50,066 nucleotides of DNA, from NCBI GenBank assembly GCA_023251435.1, contig JAHEYU010000045.1, positions 1-50,066 of the forward strand, written 5' to 3'. Position 1 is the stretch's first letter. Each line of letters begins with the position of its first letter. Positions 24,671 through 32,624 of the stretch are shown one piece after another. Made by a program: the position numbers and the translations under genes. This DNA is from Bacteroidota bacterium (lineage in GTDB: Bacteria > Bacteroidota > Bacteroidia > Bacteroidales > Prolixibacteraceae). The notes beneath the pieces were generated by a model. That model did not search any database, was not told the DNA's origin, and saw nothing but the letters and a program-made list of their open reading frames with translations.

Positions 24671-24701
24671 CGATGGACAACTTGAAACCTGGAACTGTAA
24701 A

Positions 24702-25211
24702 ATGAGAATATACTTAATTGGTTACATGGGCAGTGGAAAATCTACTTTGGGGAGGAAGCTGGCTGCCGCATTAAACCTCACTTTTATTGATTTGGATACT
24801 TTTCTTGAAGAAAAATATTTCCGCACAATTCCACAGATTTTTGCTGAAGAAGGCGAAGCAGAGTTTCGCAAAAAAGAACAGAAAGTACTGCACGAAGTGT
24901 CGGCATTCGACAATGTAATTGTTGCAACAGGTGGTGGCGCTCCCTGTTTCTTCGATAATATGGATGTGATGAATAATAGCGGTTTCTGTATTTTTCTCGA
25001 CGTTGCTACCGATTCACTGGTTAACCGTCTGATTCATGCAAAAACAGAACGCCCTATTATTAAGGGGAAATCGCCCGACGAATTACATCATTTCATTGAT
25101 GAGATGATGTTGAAACGACGTCCCTTTTACGAGAAAGCCCATCACATAATAAAAGGCAACGAAATTAAGCCCGAGCAGGTAATCAGTTTATTGTCTTTCG
25201 GAAATGATTGA
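24702..25211 (+). CDS. aroK: Shikimate kinase
   Basis: A 169-residue enzyme with P-loop GYMGSGKST at residues 6-14, the shikimate-binding DLDTFLEEK, and the conserved TGGGAPC segment. It phosphorylates shikimate to shikimate-3-phosphate in aromatic amino acid synthesis. The start MRIYLIGYMG at 24702 gives the normal family length; an upstream in-frame ATG would add 13 residues before the first strand. The gene overlaps the next one by 8 nt, implying translational coupling. Confidence 0.9.
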   Translation: MRIYLIGYMGSGKSTLGRKLAAALNLTFIDLDTFLEEKYFRTIPQIFAEEGEAEFRKKEQKVLHEVSAFDNVIVATGGGAPCFFDNMDVMNNSGFCIFLDVATDSLVNRLIHAKTERPIIKGKSPDELHHFIDEMMLKRRPFYEKAHHIIKGNEIKPEQVISLLSFGND

Positions 25212-25965
25212 AATTTGCGCACTGGCTTCGGGGAGTAATGGGAATTGCTATTATATTGGCAATGAATACGACGCAGTATTGGTTGATGCCGGAATTTCAA
25301 CCAAAAAGATAATGCTTCGCATGGACGAAGCCGGATTGCAGGCATCTAAAATTCGCGGCATATTTATTTCTCACGAACACAGCGACCACGTTCATGGCGT
25401 GCGGGTATTGAGCAAAAGGCTTGGAGTTCCGGCATGGTTTACACAACGAACTTTGGATGCTTTAAAGTTTGGAGAAGCGCCCGAATTAATTCAGTTGTTT
25501 ACTCCGGATAAAGCTTTAACAATCAGATCGCTCACCATTCATCCATTCCTGAAAAATCATGATGCGGCTGAACCGTGTTCCTTCAGAATAGAACACGATG
25601 GATGGCATGTAGGTGTATTTACCGACATTGGTGAAGCTTGCCAAAAAGTGATTCATCACCTGCGTAAATGCCATGCGCTGTTTCTGGAAACAAACTACGA
25701 TACAAAAATGCTGTGGGGTGGAGGATATCCGTATCATTTGAAAAGCAGGGTAGCTTCGGCAGTCGGACACTTGTCGAACGATCAGGCTTTTGAATTAATA
25801 CGCGATCATGCAGGCCCGGAGCTGGTTCATGTTTTTTTAAGCCATTTGTCGGGAGAAAACAATCGGCCCGAAATTGCGGAAGAATGTTTTAAGTCGTTAA
25901 CCGATCGGTTTAATGTACAACTTACTTCGAGACATACATTTAGTTCATTGTGCCGGTTGAGGTAG
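25204..25965 (+). CDS. Metallo-beta-lactamase-fold hydrolase, WalJ/YycJ-like
   Basis: A 253-residue protein with an N-terminal ICALASGSNGNCYYIG, the zinc motif SHEHSDHVHG (about residues 56-65), and later conserved segments FLSHLSGENN and LTSRHTFSS. This is the YycJ/WalJ group of the metallo-beta-lactamase superfamily, cytoplasmic enzymes linked in other bacteria to a 5'-3' exonuclease activity and cell-wall/DNA coordination. The group is recognised by motif; the role here is inferred. Confidence 0.85.
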   Translation: MIEICALASGSNGNCYYIGNEYDAVLVDAGISTKKIMLRMDEAGLQASKIRGIFISHEHSDHVHGVRVLSKRLGVPAWFTQRTLDALKFGEAPELIQLFTPDKALTIRSLTIHPFLKNHDAAEPCSFRIEHDGWHVGVFTDIGEACQKVIHHLRKCHALFLETNYDTKMLWGGGYPYHLKSRVASAVGHLSNDQAFELIRDHAGPELVHVFLSHLSGENNRPEIAEECFKSLTDRFNVQLTSRHTFSSLCRLR

Positions 25966-26005
25966 GATAGCGAAATTCGGAACATCGGGTATATAAAAAA
26001 CAAAA

Positions 26006-26031
26006 CCGCCCGAAACCTCTGTTTCGGGCGG
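26006..26031 (-). terminator. Intrinsic terminator of sodB
   Basis: A perfect stem CCGCCCGAAA (26006-26015) with TTTCGGGCGG (26022-26031) and a 6-nt loop. On the minus strand it is followed by TTTTGTTTTTT, and the sodB stop codon lies 18 nt upstream. Confidence 0.9.
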
Positions 26032-26048
26032 AAAAAACCAAAAATCAA

Positions 26049-26648
26049 CTAACCTTTAAACCGTCGGGCAACCTCATCCCAATTAACCACGTTGAAAAAG
26101 GCATCGACATAATCAGGTCTCCGGTTTTGATACTTCAGGTAATAAGCGTGTTCCCACACATCAACCCCAAGCACCGGTGTTCCTTTTACTTCTGCCAAAT
26201 CCATTAACGGATTATCCTGATTAGGTGTAGATGAAATTACCAGACCATCACCTTGCTTTACCAGCCATGCCCACCCAGACCCAAACCGGGTGAGGGCTGC
26301 TTTTGTAAATGCATCTTTAAAATCCTGATACGACCCAAATCCTGCGTTGATTGCTTTCAGTAAATCATTTTCGGGTTGTTTTGCACCACCCGGAGCCATT
26401 ACTTCCCAAAACAGATTGTGGTTGTAAAAACCACCTCCGTTGTTGCGCACTGCAACAGGCTGAGCCGATATATTAGCCAAAATTTCTTCAATTGTTTTTC
26501 CTTCAGTTGCTGTTCCCTGAATTGCAGCATTTAAATTATTGGTATATGCTGCATGATGTTTACCATGATGAATTTCCATAGTTTGTGCATCGATATAAGG
26601 TTCGAGTGCATCGTAAGCGTATGGTAGTTTTTGTAATTCGAATGCCAT
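26049..26648 (-). CDS. sodB: Fe/Mn superoxide dismutase
   Basis: A 199-residue enzyme with all four metal ligands visible: His in [16 protein letters not shown], His in [13 protein letters not shown], and Asp plus His in [14 protein letters not shown]. It converts superoxide to peroxide and oxygen in the cytoplasm. Iron or manganese use cannot be told by eye; relatives in Bacteroides are cambialistic. The gene has its own sigma-A promoter with a Fur-type palindrome over the -33 box, and its own terminator, so it is a single-gene unit likely controlled by metal or oxidative stress. Confidence 0.93.
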   Translation of the reverse strand: MAFELQKLPYAYDALEPYIDAQTMEIHHGKHHAAYTNNLNAAIQGTATEGKTIEEILANISAQPVAVRNNGGGFYNHNLFWEVMAPGGAKQPENDLLKAINAGFGSYQDFKDAFTKAALTRFGSGWAWLVKQGDGLVISSTPNQDNPLMDLAEVKGTPVLGVDVWEHAYYLKYQNRRPDYVDAFFNVVNWDEVARRFKG

Positions 26649-26689
26649 TTTTATTTATTTAAGAATATAAGACATTTATATCTTCTATG

Positions 26690-26720
26690 CAAACATAGCA
26701 CCTATTTGGAATAATTCCAA
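26690..26720 (-). promoter_or_regulatory. Sigma-A promoter of sodB
   Basis: On the minus strand: TTG (complement of 26718-26720), 20 nt, TATGTTTG (complement of 26690-26697). The start codon is 41 nt downstream of the -7 box. Confidence 0.75.
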
Positions 26721-26722
26721 AT
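26704..26722. promoter_or_regulatory. 19-bp perfect palindrome over the sodB -33 box; Fur-family-like operator
   Basis: ATTTGGAAT-A-ATTCCAAAT, arms of 9 bp around one central base. The core AAT-n-ATT and the 7-1-7 geometry are those of Fur/PerR-type boxes. It covers the -33 element, so binding would block transcription. Confidence 0.6.
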
Positions 26723-26771
26723 AAGTTTGCAATTTTTAACATTCAAAATTTCGATGTCGATATAGACTTAA

Positions 26772-28436
26772 TCAATAAGTGAAACTGCTTCCTCCCAAAA
26801 ACTCCCGGATCACAGAGGTTGGTGGAATTTCCAGATCGTCGATGGCTTTAAAATAGGACAGAAATTTCAGCAATCGGTTGCTTTCGCTAAATTCTGATTG
26901 ACTTTCGGGTACTGACTTCAGGAGTGGTTCAGCATATTTTTTTAGGACCGCCAACTCGTAAATAAGGGCAGAATTGAACATGACATCGGCATTTTCCTGA
27001 TAGGGAAAAATGTTTTTGTCTTCTCCGGCTCGAACACTTGGCCAGCGGCGGATGGTGTCAGAAGCCGAGTAATTCCGGTATTTGCTGTCACGGATTATGC
27101 GACGGATCATGCGGTTATCGGTCGTCGAAATGTGGTTCTGATCGTCGATCGAAATTTGTGTCAGGGCCGAAAGAAATATTTTATAGGTATTTTCAGGATC
27201 AATATGAGGTACCAAATTGGGATTCATTCCATGAATTCCTTCAACAACAAGAATACTTCCGGGACCTAATTGCAATTGCTTTCCTGAAGGGAATTTTTTA
27301 CCCACAGTAAAATTGAATTTTGGTAATTCAATGGTTTCGTTGTTGAAGAGTTGTTTTAATTGTTGGTTAAAGAATTTAATATCAATGGCTTCCAATGCCT
27401 CGAAATCGTATTCCCCATGGTCATCTTTGGGTGTTAATTCGCGGTCGACAAAATAATCGTCGAGCGAAATCATGGTAGGTTTCAATCCGTTTACTGCGAG
27501 TTGTACCATCAGTCGTTTGCTGAAGGTTGTTTTTCCTGAAGCCGAGGGCCCTGCAATCAATACAATTTTCACCTTTCCCCGGCGATCGTGAATCATGTTG
27601 GCAATTTCGGCAATCTTTTTTTCGTGCAAAGCTTCCGATATCTTGATAATATCGCCCGATGTTCCGTTGACCGTGTTTTCATTCAGGGTTGCCACGTTGG
27701 GTACATCCATCAATTCGGCCCAATCTTTATGTTCCTGAAAAACCCCAAACAGTTTTCTAAGTTTGGAATATGGTTGTACCTCATTAAATCTTTCAGGATT
27801 TGGAATTCGGAGCAGCAATCCTTCGAAGTATGCAACAAGATCGAAAACCTTGAGATAACCAGTTGAAGGAACCAAATGTCCGTAGAAAAAATTGGCATGA
27901 TTGCCCATGAAATAGAGGTAGGAAAACATGGCTCCCTGTTGTTCGAAAAGCTTGGCTTTGTATCGGAGATTTTGGTTGTTGCATATTTCAACCGCTTCTT
28001 CGGTTGGCAATCCAATTTTTTCAAAGGGTATATCTTTGTCAACCAATTGTTGCATCTCTAATTTGATGGCAAAAATGTCGGATTCATTAATATCTCGTTC
28101 TAAACCAGCTAATTCGCAATAATAACCGCGTGAAATGCCATGCATCATTTTCAGTTTTACCTCCGGAAACAGTTCACGAACAGAAGCTACCAGGATGAAG
28201 AACAGCGAACGCACATACAGCCGCAAGCCATCGGGATGTGAATAATCTATGAATTCTACTTTTTTGTTCTTGACAAATACAAATGACAATTCTTTTACTC
28301 TGTTGTTTACCAGTGCCCCAACGATTGGGTTAACAAGTTTAACCTCAAAATCATCTTTTATTTCCATCAGGCTTACTCCGAGCGGATAGGTTCTTTTCTC
28401 GCCTGTGTTGACGCAGTAAATATCGATTGTGTTCAT
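26772..28436 (-). CDS. Nucleoside kinase, uridine-kinase-like with N-terminal TGS/ThrRS-like region
   Basis: A 554-residue protein. The N-terminal about 280 residues resemble the TGS and second additional domains of threonyl-tRNA synthetase (YVRSLFFILVASVRELFPEV). The C-terminal part is a uridine kinase/phosphoribulokinase-type P-loop enzyme with GPSASGKT at 296-303, ISLDDYF, and VVEGIHGMNP. This two-part layout is common in Bacteroidetes and Firmicutes and is usually annotated as nucleoside kinase; the true substrate is not settled by sequence. It stands alone between sodB and uvrA. Confidence 0.85.
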   Translation of the reverse strand: MNTIDIYCVNTGEKRTYPLGVSLMEIKDDFEVKLVNPIVGALVNNRVKELSFVFVKNKKVEFIDYSHPDGLRLYVRSLFFILVASVRELFPEVKLKMMHGISRGYYCELAGLERDINESDIFAIKLEMQQLVDKDIPFEKIGLPTEEAVEICNNQNLRYKAKLFEQQGAMFSYLYFMGNHANFFYGHLVPSTGYLKVFDLVAYFEGLLLRIPNPERFNEVQPYSKLRKLFGVFQEHKDWAELMDVPNVATLNENTVNGTSGDIIKISEALHEKKIAEIANMIHDRRGKVKIVLIAGPSASGKTTFSKRLMVQLAVNGLKPTMISLDDYFVDRELTPKDDHGEYDFEALEAIDIKFFNQQLKQLFNNETIELPKFNFTVGKKFPSGKQLQLGPGSILVVEGIHGMNPNLVPHIDPENTYKIFLSALTQISIDDQNHISTTDNRMIRRIIRDSKYRNYSASDTIRRWPSVRAGEDKNIFPYQENADVMFNSALIYELAVLKKYAEPLLKSVPESQSEFSESNRLLKFLSYFKAIDDLEIPPTSVIREFLGGSSFTY

Positions 28437-28513
28437 GGTTTCGATTATTCCAGTTCTTTGTTCCTTTTAATGTCTAGTTGTTTTGTATTTTACCATCAGA
28501 AGATTGCATTTTC

Positions 28514-28538
28514 AACTGTCCGATTCTCTCGGACAGTT
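28514..28538. repeat. Perfect hairpin between uvrA and the nucleoside kinase gene
   Basis: AACTGTCCGA (28514-28523), loop TTCTC, TCGGACAGTT (28529-28538). It lies 25 nt after the uvrA stop on the minus strand. There is no clear T-run, so it may be a weak terminator or an mRNA 3'-end stabiliser. Confidence 0.55.
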
Positions 28539-28562
28539 CATTTCCTTCTTTGCCTTTAGATT

Positions 28563-31430
28563 TTATGATATATCCATTTCCTGTTTCAGATAAATGGCTG
28601 TAAATGATTCTTTGTTTTTAATAACTTGTTCGGGAGTTCCGAAGCAAACTACGTTTCCGCCTTCTTTTCCGCCTTCAGGACCAATGTCAATGACATGATC
28701 GGCAACTTTAATCACATCCATATTGTGCTCTATCACGATGACTGTATTTCCTCGGTCAACCAGTTTATTCAGCACCTCAAGCAGCACACGAATGTCCTCG
28801 AAATGAAGTCCGGTAGTTGGTTCGTCGAGAATGTACATGGTTTGGCCGGTATCTTTTTTAGCCAGCTCGGTAGCCAGCTTTACACGCTGTGATTCGCCTC
28901 CTGAAAGAGTGGTTGATGATTGTCCTAATGTAATGTATCCCAACCCGACATCCTGAATGGTTTTTAGTTTATGCGCAATTGAAGGAATAAATTCGAAGAA
29001 TTCAACTCCCTGGTTGATGGTCATATCCAGCACATCGCCTATCGATTTTCCCTTGTACCGTACTTCGAGTGTCTCGCGGTTGTAGCGACGGCCGTTGCAG
29101 GTGTCGCAGTGCACATATACATCGGGCAAAAAGTTCATTTCAATTTGTTTCAATCCGCCGCCCTGGCAATCTTCGCAGCGACCGCCTTTTACATTGAAAG
29201 AAAAACGGCCGGGTTGATAAGCCCTGATTTTTGCTTCAGGTAATTGAGCAAACAGGTTCCGGATGTCAGAAAAAACACCGGTATAAGTGACAGGATTGCT
29301 TCGTGGCGTGCGACCCAGCGGCGACTGATCGACCTGTACCACTTTATCGATATGATTTAAACCGACCACTTCGGAATAGGGTAGCGGATCTTTTACTGAT
29401 CCATAAAAGTGCTGACTTAGAATTGGTTGGAGAGTAGAATTGATCAAACTGGATTTTCCGCTTCCAGAGACTCCGGTAACACAAATAAGCTGACCCAAAG
29501 GAAAATCAACCGACACATTTTTGAGGTTGTTGCCCGTGCAGCCTTTCAGTGAAAGTACATGTCCGTTTCCTTTCCGACGTTTCTCCGGAACTGCAATTTG
29601 TGCCTCACCCAACAGGTATTTTGAAGTGAGCGTGCCGGCAGTTAGGATTTGCTGCGGAGTTCCGGCAGCCACCACATGACCGCCATGCCGCCCTGCAAAA
29701 GGACCCATATCGATCACATAATCAGCATTCATCATCATGTCTTTATCGTGTTCGACCACAATCACTGAATTGCCGGTATCGCGCAGTTGTTCCAGCGAAT
29801 TGATTAGCCGAAGGTTGTCGCGGTGATGCAAGCCAATGCTCGGTTCATCCAGTATATAAAGCACATTCACCAACTGCGATCCAATTTGAGTGGCCAGCCT
29901 GATACGCTGCGATTCGCCGCCGGATAGTGTTCTCGATGTGCGGTCGAGCGACAGGTATTTCAAGCCGACATCCAGCAGAAAGCGAATGCGGTCGCGGATT
30001 TCCTTAATTACCTCAACGGCAATTTTTCGCTGCCGATCGCTTATTCGTTCTTCCAGATTATCGAGCCACAGGTTTAATTCCGAAATGTCGAGCTGCGCCA
30101 GTTCCGAAATATTTTTGCCATCGATTTTGAAGTAAAGCGACTCTTTTTTTAACCGATGCCCATTACATTCGGGGCAAGGCGTTTCGCGCACAAACTGGTT
30201 GGCCCATTTCTGCGCTTTCTGCGAGGGATTATCGTCCTTTTGCGCATCGATGTATTTAATCACACCCTCGTATGTCATCATGTAATTCATGGAAATTCCG
30301 AGTGGCGAATTCTTTAACTGTATTCGTTCGTTGGTTCCGAACAGAATGGCATTCAAACCATCTTCAGGAATATCTTTGATCGGAGTTTTTAGCGTAAACC
30401 CAAACATTTCCCCCAGCGCCTCGATTTGCCAGAATACCAAGGTGTTTTTATGCGCACCGAGTGGAGCAATTCCGCCATTCTGAATACTTTTTGTATTATC
30501 CGGAACAATTTTTTCGAGATCAATTTCGCTGATCATACCCAACCCGTTGCACTTTGGGCAAGCTCCCTGTGGCGAGTTGAACGAAAAATTATGCGGTGCC
30601 GGTTCGTTATACGAAATGCCGGTTGTCGGGCACATCAGCTGGCGGCTGTAATATTTGCCTACCTGGCTGTCGTGATCGAGAATCATGCAAATTCCATGTC
30701 CGTTTTTCATGGCAATTTGCAACGAATCGCGCAGTCGTTTATCGCTTGCCTCGTCAACCAGCAAGCGGTCGATTACAATTTCGATGAAGTGGTTTTTGTA
30801 GCGATCCAGGCGCATGGCAGCTTTCAGCTCGGTGACTTCACCATCAATGCGGGCATTCAGGAACCCTTTTTTCAGGATTTGCTCGAACAACTCGCGATAA
30901 TGACCTTTGCGGCCTTTAACCACCGGAGCCAGAATCAGGATTTTTCTTCCGGCGAACGAAGATTTAATCAGCGATAAAATCTGATCGTCGGTATATTTCA
31001 CCATCTTTTCGCCGGTGTTGTACGAATAAGCTTCGCCAGCCCGTGCATAAAGCAAACGCAAAAAGTCGTAAATCTCGGTAACCGTACCCACCGTTGAGCG
31101 TGGATTTTTGTTGGTTGTCTTTTGCTCGATAGCAATAACCGGGCTCAATCCGGTAATCAGATCCACGTCGGGGCGTTCCATGTTGCCCAAAAATGAGCGC
31201 GCATAGGCCGAAAATGTTTCGATGTACCTGCGTTGTCCTTCAGCATAAATGGTATCAAAAGCAAGCGAAGATTTGCCGCTGCCGCTCAAACCGGTAATTA
31301 CGGTGAGTTTGTTGCGCGGAATTTCGACATTCACATTCTGTAAATTGTGAACCCGTGCACCATGAACCACAATCATGCCATCTTCTTCGGTTAAGTTTTC
31401 CGGCGTATGTATATTTTCGGCTATTTGCAT
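28563..31430 (-). CDS. uvrA: UvrABC excinuclease subunit A
   Basis: A 955-residue protein with two ABC-type ATPase halves. The first Walker A is GLSGSGKS at residues 47-54, and the second is GVSGSGKSS; signature motifs LSGGESQRIRLATQIG and LSGGESQRVKLATEL are both intact. Zinc-finger cysteine pairs occur in the first insertion (CPKCNGLG), in the second half (CEDCQGGG) and in the partner segment (CDTCNGRRY). UvrA finds DNA lesions and loads UvrB in nucleotide excision repair. The lytic transglycosylase gene lies 8 nt upstream, and both likely use the promoter at 32405-32435. Confidence 0.95.
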   Translation of the reverse strand: MQIAENIHTPENLTEEDGMIVVHGARVHNLQNVNVEIPRNKLTVITGLSGSGKSSLAFDTIYAEGQRRYIETFSAYARSFLGNMERPDVDLITGLSPVIAIEQKTTNKNPRSTVGTVTEIYDFLRLLYARAGEAYSYNTGEKMVKYTDDQILSLIKSSFAGRKILILAPVVKGRKGHYRELFEQILKKGFLNARIDGEVTELKAAMRLDRYKNHFIEIVIDRLLVDEASDKRLRDSLQIAMKNGHGICMILDHDSQVGKYYSRQLMCPTTGISYNEPAPHNFSFNSPQGACPKCNGLGMISEIDLEKIVPDNTKSIQNGGIAPLGAHKNTLVFWQIEALGEMFGFTLKTPIKDIPEDGLNAILFGTNERIQLKNSPLGISMNYMMTYEGVIKYIDAQKDDNPSQKAQKWANQFVRETPCPECNGHRLKKESLYFKIDGKNISELAQLDISELNLWLDNLEERISDRQRKIAVEVIKEIRDRIRFLLDVGLKYLSLDRTSRTLSGGESQRIRLATQIGSQLVNVLYILDEPSIGLHHRDNLRLINSLEQLRDTGNSVIVVEHDKDMMMNADYVIDMGPFAGRHGGHVVAAGTPQQILTAGTLTSKYLLGEAQIAVPEKRRKGNGHVLSLKGCTGNNLKNVSVDFPLGQLICVTGVSGSGKSSLINSTLQPILSQHFYGSVKDPLPYSEVVGLNHIDKVVQVDQSPLGRTPRSNPVTYTGVFSDIRNLFAQLPEAKIRAYQPGRFSFNVKGGRCEDCQGGGLKQIEMNFLPDVYVHCDTCNGRRYNRETLEVRYKGKSIGDVLDMTINQGVEFFEFIPSIAHKLKTIQDVGLGYITLGQSSTTLSGGESQRVKLATELAKKDTGQTMYILDEPTTGLHFEDIRVLLEVLNKLVDRGNTVIVIEHNMDVIKVADHVIDIGPEGGKEGGNVVCFGTPEQVIKNKESFTAIYLKQEMDIS

Positions 31431-31438
31431 TTGATTTT

Positions 31439-32377
31439 TTAGTTCGTTGTTGTGCGGAATCCTTCCACCGGAATTTTTATGGTGTAGGTTTTTCTTGTCG
31501 GGTTTTTTAGTAAAGTGTCACGCAACCAGGGATTAAACATTTTAAGTATTTTGTAGTTGATACCCTTTTCGATGGCAAAGTCGGCCCAACTGGAAACAGG
31601 TCCTTTAACTTCAACCGTTTTTGTTTCGATGATCGGATAAAGCTGGTCTTTTTCTACTATGAACCCGTACTTACCGGGATTTTCCATTATAAGTTTAAAT
31701 GACAAAATACGAAACACATATCGGGTGGTTTCCTCCACAAAAAGCAAATCGTAATAACTTTTCACTTTCTGCGATGTAATTTTTTTGTCAAGTCCTGCTC
31801 TGCCTCCGTTGTATGATGCTGCAACCAGCGACCAGCTTCCGAATTTTTGATAAGCCGACTTCAGAATACGGCACGCTGCCTCGGTCGATTTTTCGATGTG
31901 GTAGCGCTCGTCAACTTCGGTATTTATCTCCAGACCGTTTTCCTTGGCGGCAGATTCGAGTATTTGCCAAAGGCCAACTGCTTTGGCTGGCGAAACGGCA
32001 CGCGGGTCGAAACCACTTTCGGCAACAGCCAGGTATTTAAAATCTTCAGGAACTCCGTTTGCCTTTAGAATAGGTTCGATAATAGAAAAATAGCGTGGTG
32101 CATTTTTGATGTAGCGGATGGTTTGCGAGTGAAAATAGACGGTCGAGAGTAATTCACGATCGAGATTTTCGCGCACGTCGTAATACTCCAGCGGAACCTT
32201 TTCTCCTGCAAATTCAAGCTTTCCGGGTAGTTCAACCGGTGTAAATAAATGAGTTCCGGCAGAATCAGGATGCTGGGTTTTTACTTTCGGATTAGAACAG
32301 GCGACCAGGGGTAAAAGGATTACGACCGGAATGGCCATCATTAATCGGGCGAAACAGGATGATATTTTTAAGATCAT
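31439..32377 (-). CDS. Lytic transglycosylase lipoprotein (SLT domain)
   Basis: A 312-residue lipoprotein: the signal peptide ends in LLPLVAC, with the lipidated Cys at residue 27. The SLT domain holds the catalytic Glu in LAVAESGFDPRAVSPAKAVG, then LWQI and SLVAASYNGGRAGLDKKI. It would cut peptidoglycan from a membrane anchor in the periplasm, as MltD-like enzymes do, but no LysM repeats are seen. It is the first gene of an operon with uvrA, an unusual pairing of wall remodelling and DNA repair that may be only positional. Confidence 0.85.
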   Translation of the reverse strand: MILKISSCFARLMMAIPVVILLPLVACSNPKVKTQHPDSAGTHLFTPVELPGKLEFAGEKVPLEYYDVRENLDRELLSTVYFHSQTIRYIKNAPRYFSIIEPILKANGVPEDFKYLAVAESGFDPRAVSPAKAVGLWQILESAAKENGLEINTEVDERYHIEKSTEAACRILKSAYQKFGSWSLVAASYNGGRAGLDKKITSQKVKSYYDLLFVEETTRYVFRILSFKLIMENPGKYGFIVEKDQLYPIIETKTVEVKGPVSSWADFAIEKGINYKILKMFNPWLRDTLLKNPTRKTYTIKIPVEGFRTTTN

Positions 32378-32404
32378 AGTAAATTTTCAAAATTTGACAA
32401 TTTG

Positions 32405-32435
32405 CAAAAATAGCTGTTTTAATTTCTTCAGTCAA
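32405..32435 (-). promoter_or_regulatory. Sigma-A promoter of the transglycosylase-uvrA operon
   Basis: On the minus strand: TTG (complement of 32433-32435), 20 nt, TATTTTTG (complement of 32405-32412), a full consensus match. The start codon at 32377 is 27 nt downstream. Confidence 0.7.
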
Positions 32436-32578
32436 CAAAGCTTACTCTAAAATGAAAACAAAAACTCCGACAAAAAGATTAACGATATTTTTGTTGCACA
32501 CATTGTCTGTGTTTCCGCTCGTTATACTACTTTTTAATTCCTTAACCTTATTTAACCAAATGAAAAAATATGATTGCG

Positions 32579-32586
32579 TATGTTTG
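32579..32586 (+). promoter_or_regulatory. Sigma-A -7 box before the TonB receptor gene
   Basis: TATGTTTG matches TAnnTTTG. The start codon is 38 nt downstream. No TTG is found 19-20 nt upstream, so the -33 box is poor. Confidence 0.45.
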
Positions 32587-32624
32587 CATAAACTAAAAGC
32601 CCAAAAATCACACAACCACTTCAC

